Shown piece after piece: positions 16,912-26,397 of a stretch of DNA of 64,000 nucleotides. The DNA is from Pseudarthrobacter oxydans (GTDB lineage Bacteria; Actinomycetota; Actinomycetes; Actinomycetales; Micrococcaceae): the NCBI RefSeq assembly GCF_030812335.1, contig NZ_JAUSSN010000004.1:310001-374000 (forward strand), read 5' to 3'. A program made the position numbers and the translations under genes. The notes beneath the pieces were generated by a model. The model was not told the origin of the DNA and did not search any database. It worked only from the letters and a program-made list of their open reading frames with translations. Each line of letters starts with the position of its first letter. Within the stretch, counting starts at the first letter, position 1.

Positions 16912-17811
16912 ATGACTACTCAGACCCTCACCCGCAAACCGACCAACTGGCGCCGCATCGGCGCGTGGTCGCTCGTGGTCCTTGCACTCATTGCCACGAT
17001 CCTCCCGTTCCTCTGGATGTTGCGTACGGCGCTCTCCACCAATGGCTCGCTGGCCTCCAACTCTGCGAATCTCCTGCCGGCAGACTTCTCCTTGGGCGCT
17101 TTCAAACGTGTCTTCGGAATGCAGTCCACCGAGGAGGCCATCGCAGATGGCGGTTCCGGTGCCGCCATCGACTTCTGGCTGTACCTGCGCAACTCGATCC
17201 TCTTTGCCACCGTAACTACCGCAGCGCAGGTCTTCTTCAGCGCCCTTGCCGCCTACGCCTTCGCCCGGCTCCGCTGGCCCGGACGGGACAAAGTCTTCGC
17301 CCTGTTCCTGGCCACCATGATGATTCCGGGTATCTTCACCGCCCTGCCCAATTTCCTCCTCATCAAGAACCTGGGTTTGCTGAACACGTTTGCCGGAATG
17401 ATGCTGCCCTTCCTGTTCATGTCCGCGTTCGCCATCTTCTTCCTGCGCCAGTTCTTCCTGAGCATGTCCCGCGAAGTGGAAGAAGCAGCAATGCTCGACG
17501 GCGCCAGGCACCTGCGCATCTTCTTCCAGATCGTTCTGCCCAACGCCGCTGCCCCCCTGGCCACCCTCGCGCTGCTGACCTTCGTGGGGCAATGGAACGA
17601 GTACTTCTGGCCACTGCTGGTTGCCACTGACGAGAACGTCCGGGTCCTCACCGTGGGCCTGAGCGTCTTCAAATCACAGTCCCCGCAGGGCGCCCCGGAC
17701 TGGTCCGGCCTCATGGCCGCCACCATCGTTGCCGCACTGCCGGTCCTTATCCTGTTCATCGCCTTCGGCAAGAGAGTGATCAACTCCATCGGATTCTCCG
17801 GCATCAAATAG
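16912..17811 (+). CDS. Carbohydrate ABC transporter permease, MalG type
   Basis: This 299-residue permease starts 12 bases after its MalF partner. It has six transmembrane segments and the EAA loop EEAAMLDGARHLRIF, ending GKRVINSIGFSGIK as in MalG-type proteins. A periplasmic loop around residues 45-85 is longer than in the 5087 and 38472 paralogues, which may reflect docking to its own binding protein. It is part of the second importer operon. Confidence 0.92.
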   Translation: MTTQTLTRKPTNWRRIGAWSLVVLALIATILPFLWMLRTALSTNGSLASNSANLLPADFSLGAFKRVFGMQSTEEAIADGGSGAAIDFWLYLRNSILFATVTTAAQVFFSALAAYAFARLRWPGRDKVFALFLATMMIPGIFTALPNFLLIKNLGLLNTFAGMMLPFLFMSAFAIFFLRQFFLSMSREVEEAAMLDGARHLRIFFQIVLPNAAAPLATLALLTFVGQWNEYFWPLLVATDENVRVLTVGLSVFKSQSPQGAPDWSGLMAATIVAALPVLILFIAFGKRVINSIGFSGIK

Positions 17812-17885
17812 ACCCGCCCGCCCAACCACTTCCCCAGCACACACTCCACTCCGGGCAACCTCCTGCCCTTTTCGAAAGGTCAATC

Positions 17886-19238
17886 ATGAAAAAATTCCTC
17901 GGCGCCGTCGCTGCCGCCGCAGCCATCGCCATCTCCCTCTCCGCCTGTGGGGGTGGCGGATCCACCCCCACAACCGCCGGTGAGGCCAAGGGCGAGATCA
18001 ATTATTGGCTGTGGGATTCCAATCAACTCCCGGCCTACAAAGAATGCGCTGCCAATTTCACCAAGGCCAACCCGGACATCAAGGTCAAGATCACCCAGCG
18101 GGGCTGGGGCGATTACTGGACCACGCTGACCAACGGGTTTGTCGCCGGCAATGCTCCGGACGTCTTCGCCAACCACCTTTCGAAGTACCCCGAACACGCT
18201 GCGAAGAAGCAGTTGCTGGACCTCAATGAAGCTGTCGAGAAGGACGGCATCAAGCTGGACATCTACAACGAGGGCCTCGCCGATCTTTGGATAGGCCAGG
18301 ACGGCAAGCGCAACGGCCTGCCCAAGGACTGGGACACGGTTGGCCTGTTCTACAACACAGCCATGACCGACGCCGCCGGGATCACTGCCGAACAGATGGC
18401 CAGCCTGGACTGGAACCCACAGGACGGCGGCAGCTACGAAAAGACCATCGCCCACCTCAGCGTAGACAAGATGGGTGTGCGCGGCGACGAGCCGGGCTTC
18501 GATAAGAACAACGTCGCCGTCTACGGCCTCGGCCTGGAAAACTCCGGTACCGGCCAGGGACAGACGCAGTGGAGCTTCCTCACTGGGACTACCGGCTGGA
18601 CTCACACCGACAAAAACCCGTGGGGCACCAAATTCAACTACGACGATTCAAAGTTCCAGGAAACGATCAAGTGGTGGGCCGGCCTCGCGAACAAGGGTTA
18701 CATGCCCAAGCTTGAAACGACCGTCGGCGCCAGCGTCGCAGACAACTTCGGCGCAGGGAAGGCCGCCATCAATACCAACGGCTCGTGGATGATCGGCCAG
18801 TACTCCAGCTACAAGGGCATCAAAGCCGGCATCGCTCCCACCCCGGTAGGCCCGGAGGGCAAGCGTGCGTCCATGTTCAACGGGCTGGCCGACTCCGTCT
18901 GGGCCGGCACCAAGAACCCGGCTGCTTCCGTCAAGTGGGTCGAGTACCTCGCCTCGGCCGACTGCCAGGACGTCGTGGCCTCCAAGGGCGTTGTCTTCCC
19001 CGCCATCAAGAGTTCCTCCGAGAAGGCCGCCGCGGCCTTCGAAGCTAAGGGCATCGACGTCAGCGCATTTACCACGCACGTCACGGACGGTACGACCATC
19101 CTCTTCCCCATTACCGATAACTCGGCCAAGGTCGATGGACTCATGGGACCGGCCATGGACGCTGTGATGTCCGGCAAGAAGGACGCCGGCACCCTGAGCG
19201 AGGCCAACGAGAAGGTAAACGCCCTCTTCAAAAAGTAG
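17886..19238 (+). CDS. Extracellular sugar-binding lipoprotein
   Basis: This 450-residue binding protein has a short signal peptide (MKKFLGAVAAAAAIAISL) with lipobox LSAC and the mature start GEINYWLWDSNQLPAY. NPDIKVKITQRGWGDYW is a typical family-1 segment. A GAAAGG site precedes the ATG. It lies between the permeases and the GH36 alpha-galactosidase in one operon, so it probably captures an alpha-galactoside. It is only distantly related to the binding proteins at 10606 and 36180. Confidence 0.94.
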   Translation: MKKFLGAVAAAAAIAISLSACGGGGSTPTTAGEAKGEINYWLWDSNQLPAYKECAANFTKANPDIKVKITQRGWGDYWTTLTNGFVAGNAPDVFANHLSKYPEHAAKKQLLDLNEAVEKDGIKLDIYNEGLADLWIGQDGKRNGLPKDWDTVGLFYNTAMTDAAGITAEQMASLDWNPQDGGSYEKTIAHLSVDKMGVRGDEPGFDKNNVAVYGLGLENSGTGQGQTQWSFLTGTTGWTHTDKNPWGTKFNYDDSKFQETIKWWAGLANKGYMPKLETTVGASVADNFGAGKAAINTNGSWMIGQYSSYKGIKAGIAPTPVGPEGKRASMFNGLADSVWAGTKNPAASVKWVEYLASADCQDVVASKGVVFPAIKSSSEKAAAAFEAKGIDVSAFTTHVTDGTTILFPITDNSAKVDGLMGPAMDAVMSGKKDAGTLSEANEKVNALFKK

Positions 19239-19331
19239 GCCAGCAGCTTCATAGCTTGCGCGCCGCGGGCGATGTCTTCCCCGCGGCGCGCAACCCCACC
19301 CCTTTACTCCCACGCAGAAGGACAGCATTTC

Positions 19332-21554
19332 ATGGAACCCCTCCACCTCCGTTCCGCCGGAACCAGCCTGGTGATCAGCTTCGACAGCGGCGAGGCTGAG
19401 GTCATCCATTGGGGCGCGGATCTTGGCAGCACGCTGCCGGACCTCGCTATCCTTACGGCCGCTATCCCGCCCTCGTCCATCGACGCCACCGTTCCCGCAG
19501 GCCTGCTGCCGCAGGCCTCATCCGCCTGGCGCGGCCGACCCGCTCTGCGCGGTCACCGCATTGCCGACGGCGTTCCCGGCTACGACTTCTCCGTACGGCT
19601 CCGCGTGGCTGAGGTGGCATCGGACGGCGCTGGCGCCGTCGTCATCATCCAGGCAGACGCCGACGCCGGGATCCGCGTATCGTCCGTCCTGACCCTGCAT
19701 GACCGCGGCCTGCTGGAACTACGCCACACCATCACCAACACCGGAACGACGCCTTACCAGCTCGACGAGTTGGCCACTGTGCTCCCGGTGGCACCCGCCG
19801 CCGTCGAACTCCTTGACCTGACCGGGCGCTGGTGCCGGGAACGCCACCCGCAGCGCCGCCCCATCCAGCAGGGCACGTGGGTCCGCACCGGCCGGCACGG
19901 CCGGACCGGGCACGACTCCTCGCTGCTTTTCGCCGCCGGCACCGCCGGCTTCGGCAACGGCCACGGGCAGGTCTGGGCCACGCATCTGGCCTGGAGCGGC
20001 AACCACGAGCAGTTTGCGGACAGCATCGGCGATGGCCGCACCATGATCGGCGGCTCCGAGCTCCTCGGCCCGGCCGAAGTCATCCTCCAGCCGGGTGCCA
20101 GCTACACCACCCCTGCGCTGTTCGCCGCCTACTCCGGCCGCGGCCTGGACGGCATCAGCGAGGCCTTCTACAGCTGGTTCCGCAACCGCCCGCACCACGT
20201 GCTGCCCGCGGCCGCCACCGGCCTGCCCGCCGGAAAGCCGCGTCCGGTGGTGCTGAACACCTGGGAAGCGGTCTACTTCGACCACAACCTGTCCACCCTG
20301 ATCGAACTGGCCGAGTCCGCTTCGGAGCTCGGCGTGGAACGTTTTGTGCTCGACGACGGCTGGTTCCGCGGACGCCGCGACGACCACGCCGGCCTCGGCG
20401 ACTGGTACGTGGATGAAACCCTCTGGCCCAACGGGCTCACACCGCTCATCGACGCCGTGACCTCCCGCGGAATGGAGTTCGGGCTCTGGGTGGAACCCGA
20501 AATGGTTAACCTGGACTCGGACATTGTCCGTGCACATCCGGAGTGGATTGCGGGGCCCTCTGCCCAAAGCTACAAGGACGGCGGCAGACTGCCGCTTGAA
20601 TGGCGGAATCAGCACATCATCAACCTGGTGAATCCGCAGGCCTGGCAGTACATCTACGACCGGATCGATGCCCTCCTGCGGGAGAATAACATCAGCTACC
20701 TCAAGTGGGACCAGAACCGCGACCTGCTGGAACACGGCCATGCCGGCCGCTCTTCGGTGCACGAACAGACCCTCGCCGCCTACCGCTTGTTCGACGAACT
20801 CCGCAAGGCGCATCCCGGGGTCGAAATTGAAAGCTGCTCCTCAGGCGGCGCCCGCGTGGACCTGGGTATCCTGGAACGCACCGACCGGATCTGGGGTTCG
20901 GACTGCAACGACGCGCTGGAACGCCAGACCATCCAGCGCTGGACCGGCGTGGTGGTTCCGCCGGAGCTGGTGGGCGGACACATCGGCCCCACGGCATCGC
21001 ACACCACGGCGCGCACGCACGACCTGTCCTTCCGCGCCATCACTGCCCTGTTCGGCCACTTCGGCATGGAATGGGACGTCCGCAGCGTTCAGGGCACCGA
21101 GCGGGAGGAACTCAAGCGCTTCATTGGACTCTACAAGGAACACCGGGGGCTGATCCACAGCGGCCGGATGGTCCGCGCGGACCTGGCCGACGAGTCCCTG
21201 ATGCTGCACGGTGTTGTTGCCGACACCTACGCGGCAGCCAATGTCTCAGCCGGCACCGTTGCATCTGGTGCTACGGCGGCACTGTTCGCTCTCGTGTGCA
21301 CGCGGACAACGTTCGCCGAGCAGCCCGGACGGATCACAGTTCCTGGTCTGGAGGGCGGACGCGCCTACCGGGTGGAGGCGATCTTCCCGGCACCGGGCGA
21401 CGCTGATTACGCACACACGTTCACGCAGGCCCAGCCGCCGGCATGGCTGGCCTCGGGAGCCGAAGCCAGCGGCAGTTTCCTTGCCGAGGTCGGGCTCCCG
21501 ATGCCGGCCCTCAACCCGGAACACGCCCTGTTGTTGAAGTTCATGGCGCTCTAG
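19332..21554 (+). CDS. Alpha-galactosidase, glycoside hydrolase family 36
   Basis: This 740-residue cytoplasmic enzyme removes alpha-galactosyl residues with retention. An N-terminal beta-supersandwich precedes the catalytic barrel; FVLDDGWFRGRRDD, FGLWVEPEMVN and the nucleophile D460 in YLKWDQNRDL are present, as is D524 in GSDCNDALER, the acid/base region. The ATG at 19332 follows AGAAGGACAG; an earlier in-frame ATG adds 20 non-family residues. It is the last intact gene of the importer operon. It aligns throughout with the second GH36 protein at 24181, with nearly the same catalytic positions, but lacks that protein's 14-residue duplication. Confidence 0.95.
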   Translation: MEPLHLRSAGTSLVISFDSGEAEVIHWGADLGSTLPDLAILTAAIPPSSIDATVPAGLLPQASSAWRGRPALRGHRIADGVPGYDFSVRLRVAEVASDGAGAVVIIQADADAGIRVSSVLTLHDRGLLELRHTITNTGTTPYQLDELATVLPVAPAAVELLDLTGRWCRERHPQRRPIQQGTWVRTGRHGRTGHDSSLLFAAGTAGFGNGHGQVWATHLAWSGNHEQFADSIGDGRTMIGGSELLGPAEVILQPGASYTTPALFAAYSGRGLDGISEAFYSWFRNRPHHVLPAAATGLPAGKPRPVVLNTWEAVYFDHNLSTLIELAESASELGVERFVLDDGWFRGRRDDHAGLGDWYVDETLWPNGLTPLIDAVTSRGMEFGLWVEPEMVNLDSDIVRAHPEWIAGPSAQSYKDGGRLPLEWRNQHIINLVNPQAWQYIYDRIDALLRENNISYLKWDQNRDLLEHGHAGRSSVHEQTLAAYRLFDELRKAHPGVEIESCSSGGARVDLGILERTDRIWGSDCNDALERQTIQRWTGVVVPPELVGGHIGPTASHTTARTHDLSFRAITALFGHFGMEWDVRSVQGTEREELKRFIGLYKEHRGLIHSGRMVRADLADESLMLHGVVADTYAAANVSAGTVASGATAALFALVCTRTTFAEQPGRITVPGLEGGRAYRVEAIFPAPGDADYAHTFTQAQPPAWLASGAEASGSFLAEVGLPMPALNPEHALLLKFMAL

Positions 21555-21652
21555 CCGTCGACAAAACCAAACCGCCGACTGCCCCGGCGTTCCCCAACTC
21601 TCAGTAGTAGAGGGGACGTCGGGGTAGGCTCCGCCCCGGCAGAGAAAGGCAC

Positions 21653-22041
21653 ATGAGAATACCGGTCACAGCCCGAAGTCCCCGTGGGCGCGCGAGATGC
21701 TCCTGGTCATCGGCGGCGACAACACCCAGGACGGTACATGCCTGCGGGACTACATCCATGTGGTTGACCTCGCTGACGGCCGCATGGCACCTGAACCACT
21801 CCGTGGACCGCCTCGGAGTCTTCGGGCTGGCTGAAAGTCCTGAACTCCTTCGAAAAAGCGGGGGGCCAGCCTATCGCCTACGGCATCGCCAGACGCCGCA
21901 CCGGGCGACGTTCCCGCATGCTGCCGCAGCCACGTCCCCTGGCAGGCCTCCTCTGGTCCACCACCAAGACCGTGGATCAGATGTGCGAAGACCACTGGCC
22001 CTGGCAGAAAAACCCCGGCTATGCCGGCAAGGACGGAGACT
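21653..22041 (+). pseudogene. galE remnant (UDP-glucose 4-epimerase), internally deleted and frameshifted
   Basis: The first seven codons (ATGAGAATACCGGTCACAGC) match the start of intact galE at 33071. From about 21674 the sequence matches galE from about 33685 onward: REMLLVIGGDNTQDGTCLRD, then YIHVVDLADGRMA in another frame from the ATG, and later WSTTKTVDQMCEDHWPWQK. About 590 bases are missing and at least two frameshifts are present. A good ribosome site (GAGAAAGG) remains. It may still be transcribed with the upstream GH36 gene. Confidence 0.82.
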
Positions 22042-22044
22042 CTC

Positions 22045-22812
22045 ATGACCAACCCGGGCACTCACCCTGCCGGTGCGTCGGAGGCGCATTCGGGCCAGTT
22101 CCGACAGGCCACAGGCATCCGGGACGTCGCTGCCGCCGCCGGTGTGTCGACCGCTACCGTCTCGCGTGCCCTGCGCGGACTCCCCCGCGTTTCACAATCG
22201 ACCCGACAAAGAATTCTGACTGCCGCAGCCGACCTTGGCTACGTTGCTTCGTCCGCAGCATCGGAGCTGGCTCGGGCACGGGGCACCCGGAGGACCGCGC
22301 TGCCTAAGCAGCTGCAGCGGGTTGAGCCTCCTGCTTCGACCACCGCAAGATGCTCCCGCGCGGGGCCCTTCGAAATGTCCGATCACCCGGCGTCACCGAG
22401 CCGGGGGACCATCCTCGTTGTCAACGCCCTAACGGGTCCCGGCAGACCCGACGAGCACCTGGAACCTACCAGCGCGGAGATCGAGCAATTTATCCAGTCG
22501 GTTGCGTCGGCACACGGCTTCACCGCCTGCATGAAGTTTTGCAATGAAGCCGGCATGATGGACACTGTTCGGGCCGCCGCTGCCCAGTCAGTCGGGATTG
22601 TCATCAACACAGGCGGCTTCAGTCCCGCCTCACCCGTACTGCACAACACGTTAGCCAGCACGTCGGTTCCCACTGTCGAAATCCGCCTGAATAACATCGC
22701 TCAATTCTCCGCATTCACAGTCGCGATCTCCGGCGCTGGCATTTACGGCTACAAACTGGCCATCGACTATTTGAGCACAATCGTTCAGCCGGGGCGGGGG
22801 GTGCCAGGGTAA
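22045..22812 (+). CDS. LacI-type HTH fused to type II dehydroquinase-like domain
   Basis: This 255-residue protein starts at ATG 22045 (GGAG seven bases upstream). Residues about 24-70 form a LacI helix-turn-helix (IRDVAAAAGVSTATVSRALR) with hinge-like AASELARARGT. After a Pro/Ser/Arg-rich linker (about 81-120), residues 122-246 align with type II 3-dehydroquinate dehydratase (AroQ): NEAGMMDTVRAAA, GIVINTGGFSPASPVL, PTVEIRLNN, GIYGYKLAIDYL. Catalytic features are lost: the REPxxYG tyrosine/arginine segment is degenerate, THTS is SPAS, EVHxSN is EIRLNN, and the RExFRxxS segment is deleted. It is probably a sensor rather than an enzyme, or a decaying gene; it sits next to the broken galE. Confidence 0.75.
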   Translation: MTNPGTHPAGASEAHSGQFRQATGIRDVAAAAGVSTATVSRALRGLPRVSQSTRQRILTAAADLGYVASSAASELARARGTRRTALPKQLQRVEPPASTTARCSRAGPFEMSDHPASPSRGTILVVNALTGPGRPDEHLEPTSAEIEQFIQSVASAHGFTACMKFCNEAGMMDTVRAAAAQSVGIVINTGGFSPASPVLHNTLASTSVPTVEIRLNNIAQFSAFTVAISGAGIYGYKLAIDYLSTIVQPGRGVPG

Positions 22813-22925
22813 GGGGCAGTCCTGCGGTAAATCATCGTTGTCCCGCTAGCGACATAGCCGCCTGGCATCCCGACATCCCCGAGGGGGTCGCCCTGCCTAA
22901 GGACGAGGGCCCGGCACTTTCGGTC

Positions 22926-24044
22926 TCAGCCGGAGACAGACCGCTGGATGGCGACGGCAGCAGCGCCTCGCGCCCACTGGTTGAACCCGAGTGATTCCAG
23001 CCGGATGTCCACGGGCCCGGCGTCCGGGTCGCGGTCAGCCGCCACGGCTTCGCGCAGGGGCTCATCGATCAGCTTCAGCATGCCGATTCCCTCTCCGGCC
23101 AGAACGACGGTGTTCACCATGGCGAGATTCGCGACAGCGGCTATCATCCTGCCCAGACCGCGTGCCGCTGCGTTCACGATGTAGGCGGCGGCAGGCTGGC
23201 CCTCCGCAGCGAGGTTCAGCACCTCCTCATAGTCAACCGGCCTGCCTAACGCGGAAGCAGCCTGCGAACAGATGCTCTGGGTCGAAAGCAAAGCCGTGGA
23301 ACAGCCCCTGTGCCCGGCCACGCAGAGGGGCCCGGCCGGGTCTAGCGGAAAGTGCCCGCCAAGTCCCAGGCCGGTGTCAGGAACGCTGATAACCCGGTTG
23401 TTGATGACAAGGCCGTAGCCAACGCCCGCGCCGATGGTAATCAGGGCAAAGCTCTCGACTCCGCGGCCCACACCGAACCACTGTTCGGCAACGGTCAGTG
23501 CGACAACGTCGTTTTCTATGACCACAGGCAGACCCAGTTCCTTCTCCAAAGCCTGCTGCAGCGGCACGTTCCGCCAGTCCAGGAATGGAGCGCGGAGCAC
23601 GGTTCCGGCCGCGTCGACATGTCCGCCGATACTGATCCCGATCCCGGATACTTCAATCTGGCCGGACCGCGTCAGAGTCCGCACACTATCTGCGAGTCCA
23701 TGAACGACTCCCGTCAGGCTGCGGTCGCTGAGGCGAAACTCGGAACTCGCCAGCTGTTCTGCCCTCATGTCGGTCAGCACGGAGGCAATCCCGTCGCCGG
23801 TGATCTTCGCCCCGATGAAGCGCTGGGAGTCCTGCCGAATATCGAGAAGGCGGACGGGGCGCCCCACCGTCCCATCATTCGCCAGCGGACCCTCAACCAG
23901 GAGGCCCGCATCGATCAAAGGCTTTCCAAGCCGGCTGAGGCTGGCCACAGACAAACCGAGCCGCACCGCCAGTTGCCCGCGGGACATCGGTCCGTTGACC
24001 AGGATGGTCCGGGTGAGTTCCCGCACGGATTCTTCGAGTTCCAC
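22926..24044 (-). CDS. ROK family transcriptional regulator
   Basis: This 372-residue protein has an N-terminal winged helix (MSRGQLAVRLGLSVASLSRL, residues about 19-38) followed by a ROK sugar-kinase-like domain (GIGISIGGHVDAAG; VIENDVVALTVAEQW; TIGAGVGYGLVINN). The usual CxCGxxGCxE zinc motif is altered: CVAGHRGCSTAL lacks one cysteine and the final glutamate. It is divergent from the GH36/importer operon at 24181 with a 136-base shared region, so it very likely controls that operon with a sugar as effector (NagC/XylR type). Confidence 0.9.
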   Translation of the reverse strand: MELEESVRELTRTILVNGPMSRGQLAVRLGLSVASLSRLGKPLIDAGLLVEGPLANDGTVGRPVRLLDIRQDSQRFIGAKITGDGIASVLTDMRAEQLASSEFRLSDRSLTGVVHGLADSVRTLTRSGQIEVSGIGISIGGHVDAAGTVLRAPFLDWRNVPLQQALEKELGLPVVIENDVVALTVAEQWFGVGRGVESFALITIGAGVGYGLVINNRVISVPDTGLGLGGHFPLDPAGPLCVAGHRGCSTALLSTQSICSQAASALGRPVDYEEVLNLAAEGQPAAAYIVNAAARGLGRMIAAVANLAMVNTVVLAGEGIGMLKLIDEPLREAVAADRDPDAGPVDIRLESLGFNQWARGAAAVAIQRSVSG

Positions 24045-24145
24045 TTCCGACTCCCTTCATCATCACGCCTGGTTTTTTTCATCGTGAAGCTAATTTACCT
24101 CAATGACGCCTCTTCAGAGGGCCGCATGGCCGACGCCCATGACCT

Positions 24146-24181
24146 TTGACACACTATTTTTTTTGCGGTAAAAATAAATCA
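24146..24181 (+). promoter_or_regulatory. Leaderless promoter of the second GH36 operon
   Basis: TTGACA (24146-24151) and TAAAAA (24169-24174) are separated by 17 bases, and the ATG at 24181 begins 6 bases after the -10. The expected transcript would start at the ATG or within a base or two, and no Shine-Dalgarno exists, so translation is probably leaderless. Confidence 0.75.
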
Positions 24182-26394
24182 TGTCTTCTCATCTCTTCCA
24201 CCTTCACGCAGGAGGAACCGCCGTTATCGTCGATGCCTCCCTGGCCGGAATGCCTGCCATTCTTCACTGGGGACCGGAGCTGGGCCCGCTCGGCCCCGTT
24301 GAACTGGGCTCCATGAGTACGGCGGCCAAACCGCAAAGGGTCTCTGGAGGAATCGATCACCCTGCACGGCTCACCCTCCTGCCGCAGGAAGCGCAGGGCT
24401 GGCAGTCGACCCCCGGAATCTCCGGCCACCGCTCGGGCACAGGTTTCTCGCCGGACTTTCGAGTAACGGACATCTCCGGCACCGGGTTCTCGCCCGACTT
24501 CCAAGTCACGGACATCGCTGGATCGGGCAATAGCCTCACCATCACGGCCGAGGATCCCCACACAGCACTGAGCCTGAGCAGCCGGCTCGAAGTGACGGCC
24601 TCTGGACTCTTCAAACAGCAGCACACGGTGGCCAACACAGGTGACGGTGTCTACGATCTCGACTCGCTCGCACTGTTCTTCCCGCTGCCAGCCGACGCCA
24701 CTGAAGTCCTTGACACCACAGGCCGGCACCTGAAGGAACGATCGCCGCAACGCCGTGAGCTGACAGTTGGCGCACACGTGCGGGAAAGCCGGCGCGGGCG
24801 CCCCGGTGCCGACGCATCACTGCTCATGACGGCCGGGGCCAAGGGTTTCGGCTTCCGCACCGGTACGGTTCACGCCGTACATCTGGCCTGGAGCGGGAAT
24901 CACCGCCTCAGTGCCGAGCGGAGCATCAACGCTCAAAACTTCCTGACCGCCTCCGAGCTCCTGCTCCCGGGTGAGGTGCGCCTGCAGCCGGGCGAGAGCT
25001 ACAGCACCCCTTGGGCCATCGGCTCCTGGGGAAACGGGCTGGACGAACTGGCCTCGCGCTTCCACGAAGACCTCCGGGCACGCCCCCACCACCCACGGTC
25101 CCCGCGGCCTATCACTATGAACAGCTGGGAAGCCGTCTACTTCGACCACGACCTCCCCCAGCTGAAGGCAATAGCCACCGCAGCGGCTGCGGCGGGAGCC
25201 GAACGCTTCGTCCTCGACGACGGCTGGTTCCTCGGGCGCCGCGACGACACCGCGGGTCTTGGCGACTGGATTGTGGACAGAACCGTTTGGCCGGATGGCC
25301 TCAGCCCGATCATCGACCACGTCCGCGGCCTCGGAATGCAGTTCGGCCTTTGGTTTGAGCCCGAAATGGTCAATCCGGACAGCGAACTGGCCCGGGCCCA
25401 CCCCGAGTGGATACTGCAGGTGAACGGCCGGATGCCCGTTTCGGCCCGCCAGCAACAGGTCCTGAACCTGGCCCTTCCAGCCGCGTGGGATTACATTTTC
25501 CAGGCGATGCACAGCATCTTGGATGAATACCCGATCGACTACATCAAATGGGATCACAACCGCGACCTGCTCGACGCCGCCAGCACTGCCTCGGGTCAGG
25601 CAGCGGTGCACGAAAACACCAGTGCCGTGTATCGGCTGATGGAAGCCCTCAAGGAGCATCACCCCGGCCTGGAAATCGAGTCGTGTGCCTCCGGCGGGGC
25701 ACGCGTGGACCTTGCCGTGCTGGACAGGACCGACAGGATCTGGACAAGTGACTGCATAGATCCGTTGGAACGTCTCGACAATCAGGCCTACACCGGACTC
25801 CTTGTGCCCTACGAGCTGATGGGAGCTCACATCGGCGGGCCCACCTCGCACTCGACGCGGCGCAGCCACAGCCTTGACTTCCGTGCTGCCACCGCGCTCT
25901 TTGGCCACTATGGCATCGAATGGGACATCTCGGACCTCCCTCAGGAGGAACTGGCGGCGCTGCGCGGCTGGGTGGACTTCCACAAGGCCAACCGGTCCCT
26001 CTTCCACACCGGCCGCAGCGTGCATTCGGATCACCCCGACCCCTCCGTGGACCTGCGGGGCGTAGTGGCGAAGGACCAGCAGCGGGCCGTCTTCGTCTAC
26101 ACACAGCGCAGTGCCAGCGTCACCTACCCTTCGGGTGTATTCACGCTGCCGGGCCTGGACCCGGACACCGTGTACTCGATAGCTCTCAGCGTCCCGCTAA
26201 CGGATGCGGCCAGCCCCGGCCAGTCGGCGCTGGAGTGGGCCCAAAAGCCGGTATTCCTCAGCGGCCGCGTCCTCGAGACCGTCGGATTGCAGGCACCCGT
26301 GCTCTTCCCGGAGACAGCCATCATCATCACGGCCGAATCCGCAGAGGGTCCGGCAGCTTCTCTTCCTCCGATCTCCGTGAGCACGAAGGGATAG
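24181..26394 (+). CDS. Alpha-galactosidase, glycoside hydrolase family 36
   Basis: This 737-residue cytoplasmic GH36 enzyme starts at a probably leaderless ATG. Motifs match those of the 19332 gene: FVLDDGWFLGRRDD, FGLWFEPEMVN, nucleophile D458 in YIKWDHNRDL and D524 in TSDCIDPLER. Residues 86-113 are a tandem duplication of 14 residues (GTGFSPDFxVTDIx) in the N-terminal beta domain. It is the first gene of an operon with a binding protein and two permeases; the stop is 3 bases before the next ATG. The divergent ROK regulator probably controls it. The GH36 remnant at 12103 is its closest relative in the window. Confidence 0.94.
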   Translation: MSSHLFHLHAGGTAVIVDASLAGMPAILHWGPELGPLGPVELGSMSTAAKPQRVSGGIDHPARLTLLPQEAQGWQSTPGISGHRSGTGFSPDFRVTDISGTGFSPDFQVTDIAGSGNSLTITAEDPHTALSLSSRLEVTASGLFKQQHTVANTGDGVYDLDSLALFFPLPADATEVLDTTGRHLKERSPQRRELTVGAHVRESRRGRPGADASLLMTAGAKGFGFRTGTVHAVHLAWSGNHRLSAERSINAQNFLTASELLLPGEVRLQPGESYSTPWAIGSWGNGLDELASRFHEDLRARPHHPRSPRPITMNSWEAVYFDHDLPQLKAIATAAAAAGAERFVLDDGWFLGRRDDTAGLGDWIVDRTVWPDGLSPIIDHVRGLGMQFGLWFEPEMVNPDSELARAHPEWILQVNGRMPVSARQQQVLNLALPAAWDYIFQAMHSILDEYPIDYIKWDHNRDLLDAASTASGQAAVHENTSAVYRLMEALKEHHPGLEIESCASGGARVDLAVLDRTDRIWTSDCIDPLERLDNQAYTGLLVPYELMGAHIGGPTSHSTRRSHSLDFRAATALFGHYGIEWDISDLPQEELAALRGWVDFHKANRSLFHTGRSVHSDHPDPSVDLRGVVAKDQQRAVFVYTQRSASVTYPSGVFTLPGLDPDTVYSIALSVPLTDAASPGQSALEWAQKPVFLSGRVLETVGLQAPVLFPETAIIITAESAEGPAASLPPISVSTKG
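24436..24519 (+). repeat. 42-base tandem duplication inside the GH36 gene
   Basis: Two adjacent 42-base units encode GTGFSPDFRVTDIS and GTGFSPDFQVTDIA. They differ at roughly nine bases but at only two residues, so most changes are silent. The paralogue at 19332 has no second copy. Confidence 0.8.
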
Positions 26395-26397
26395 CAC

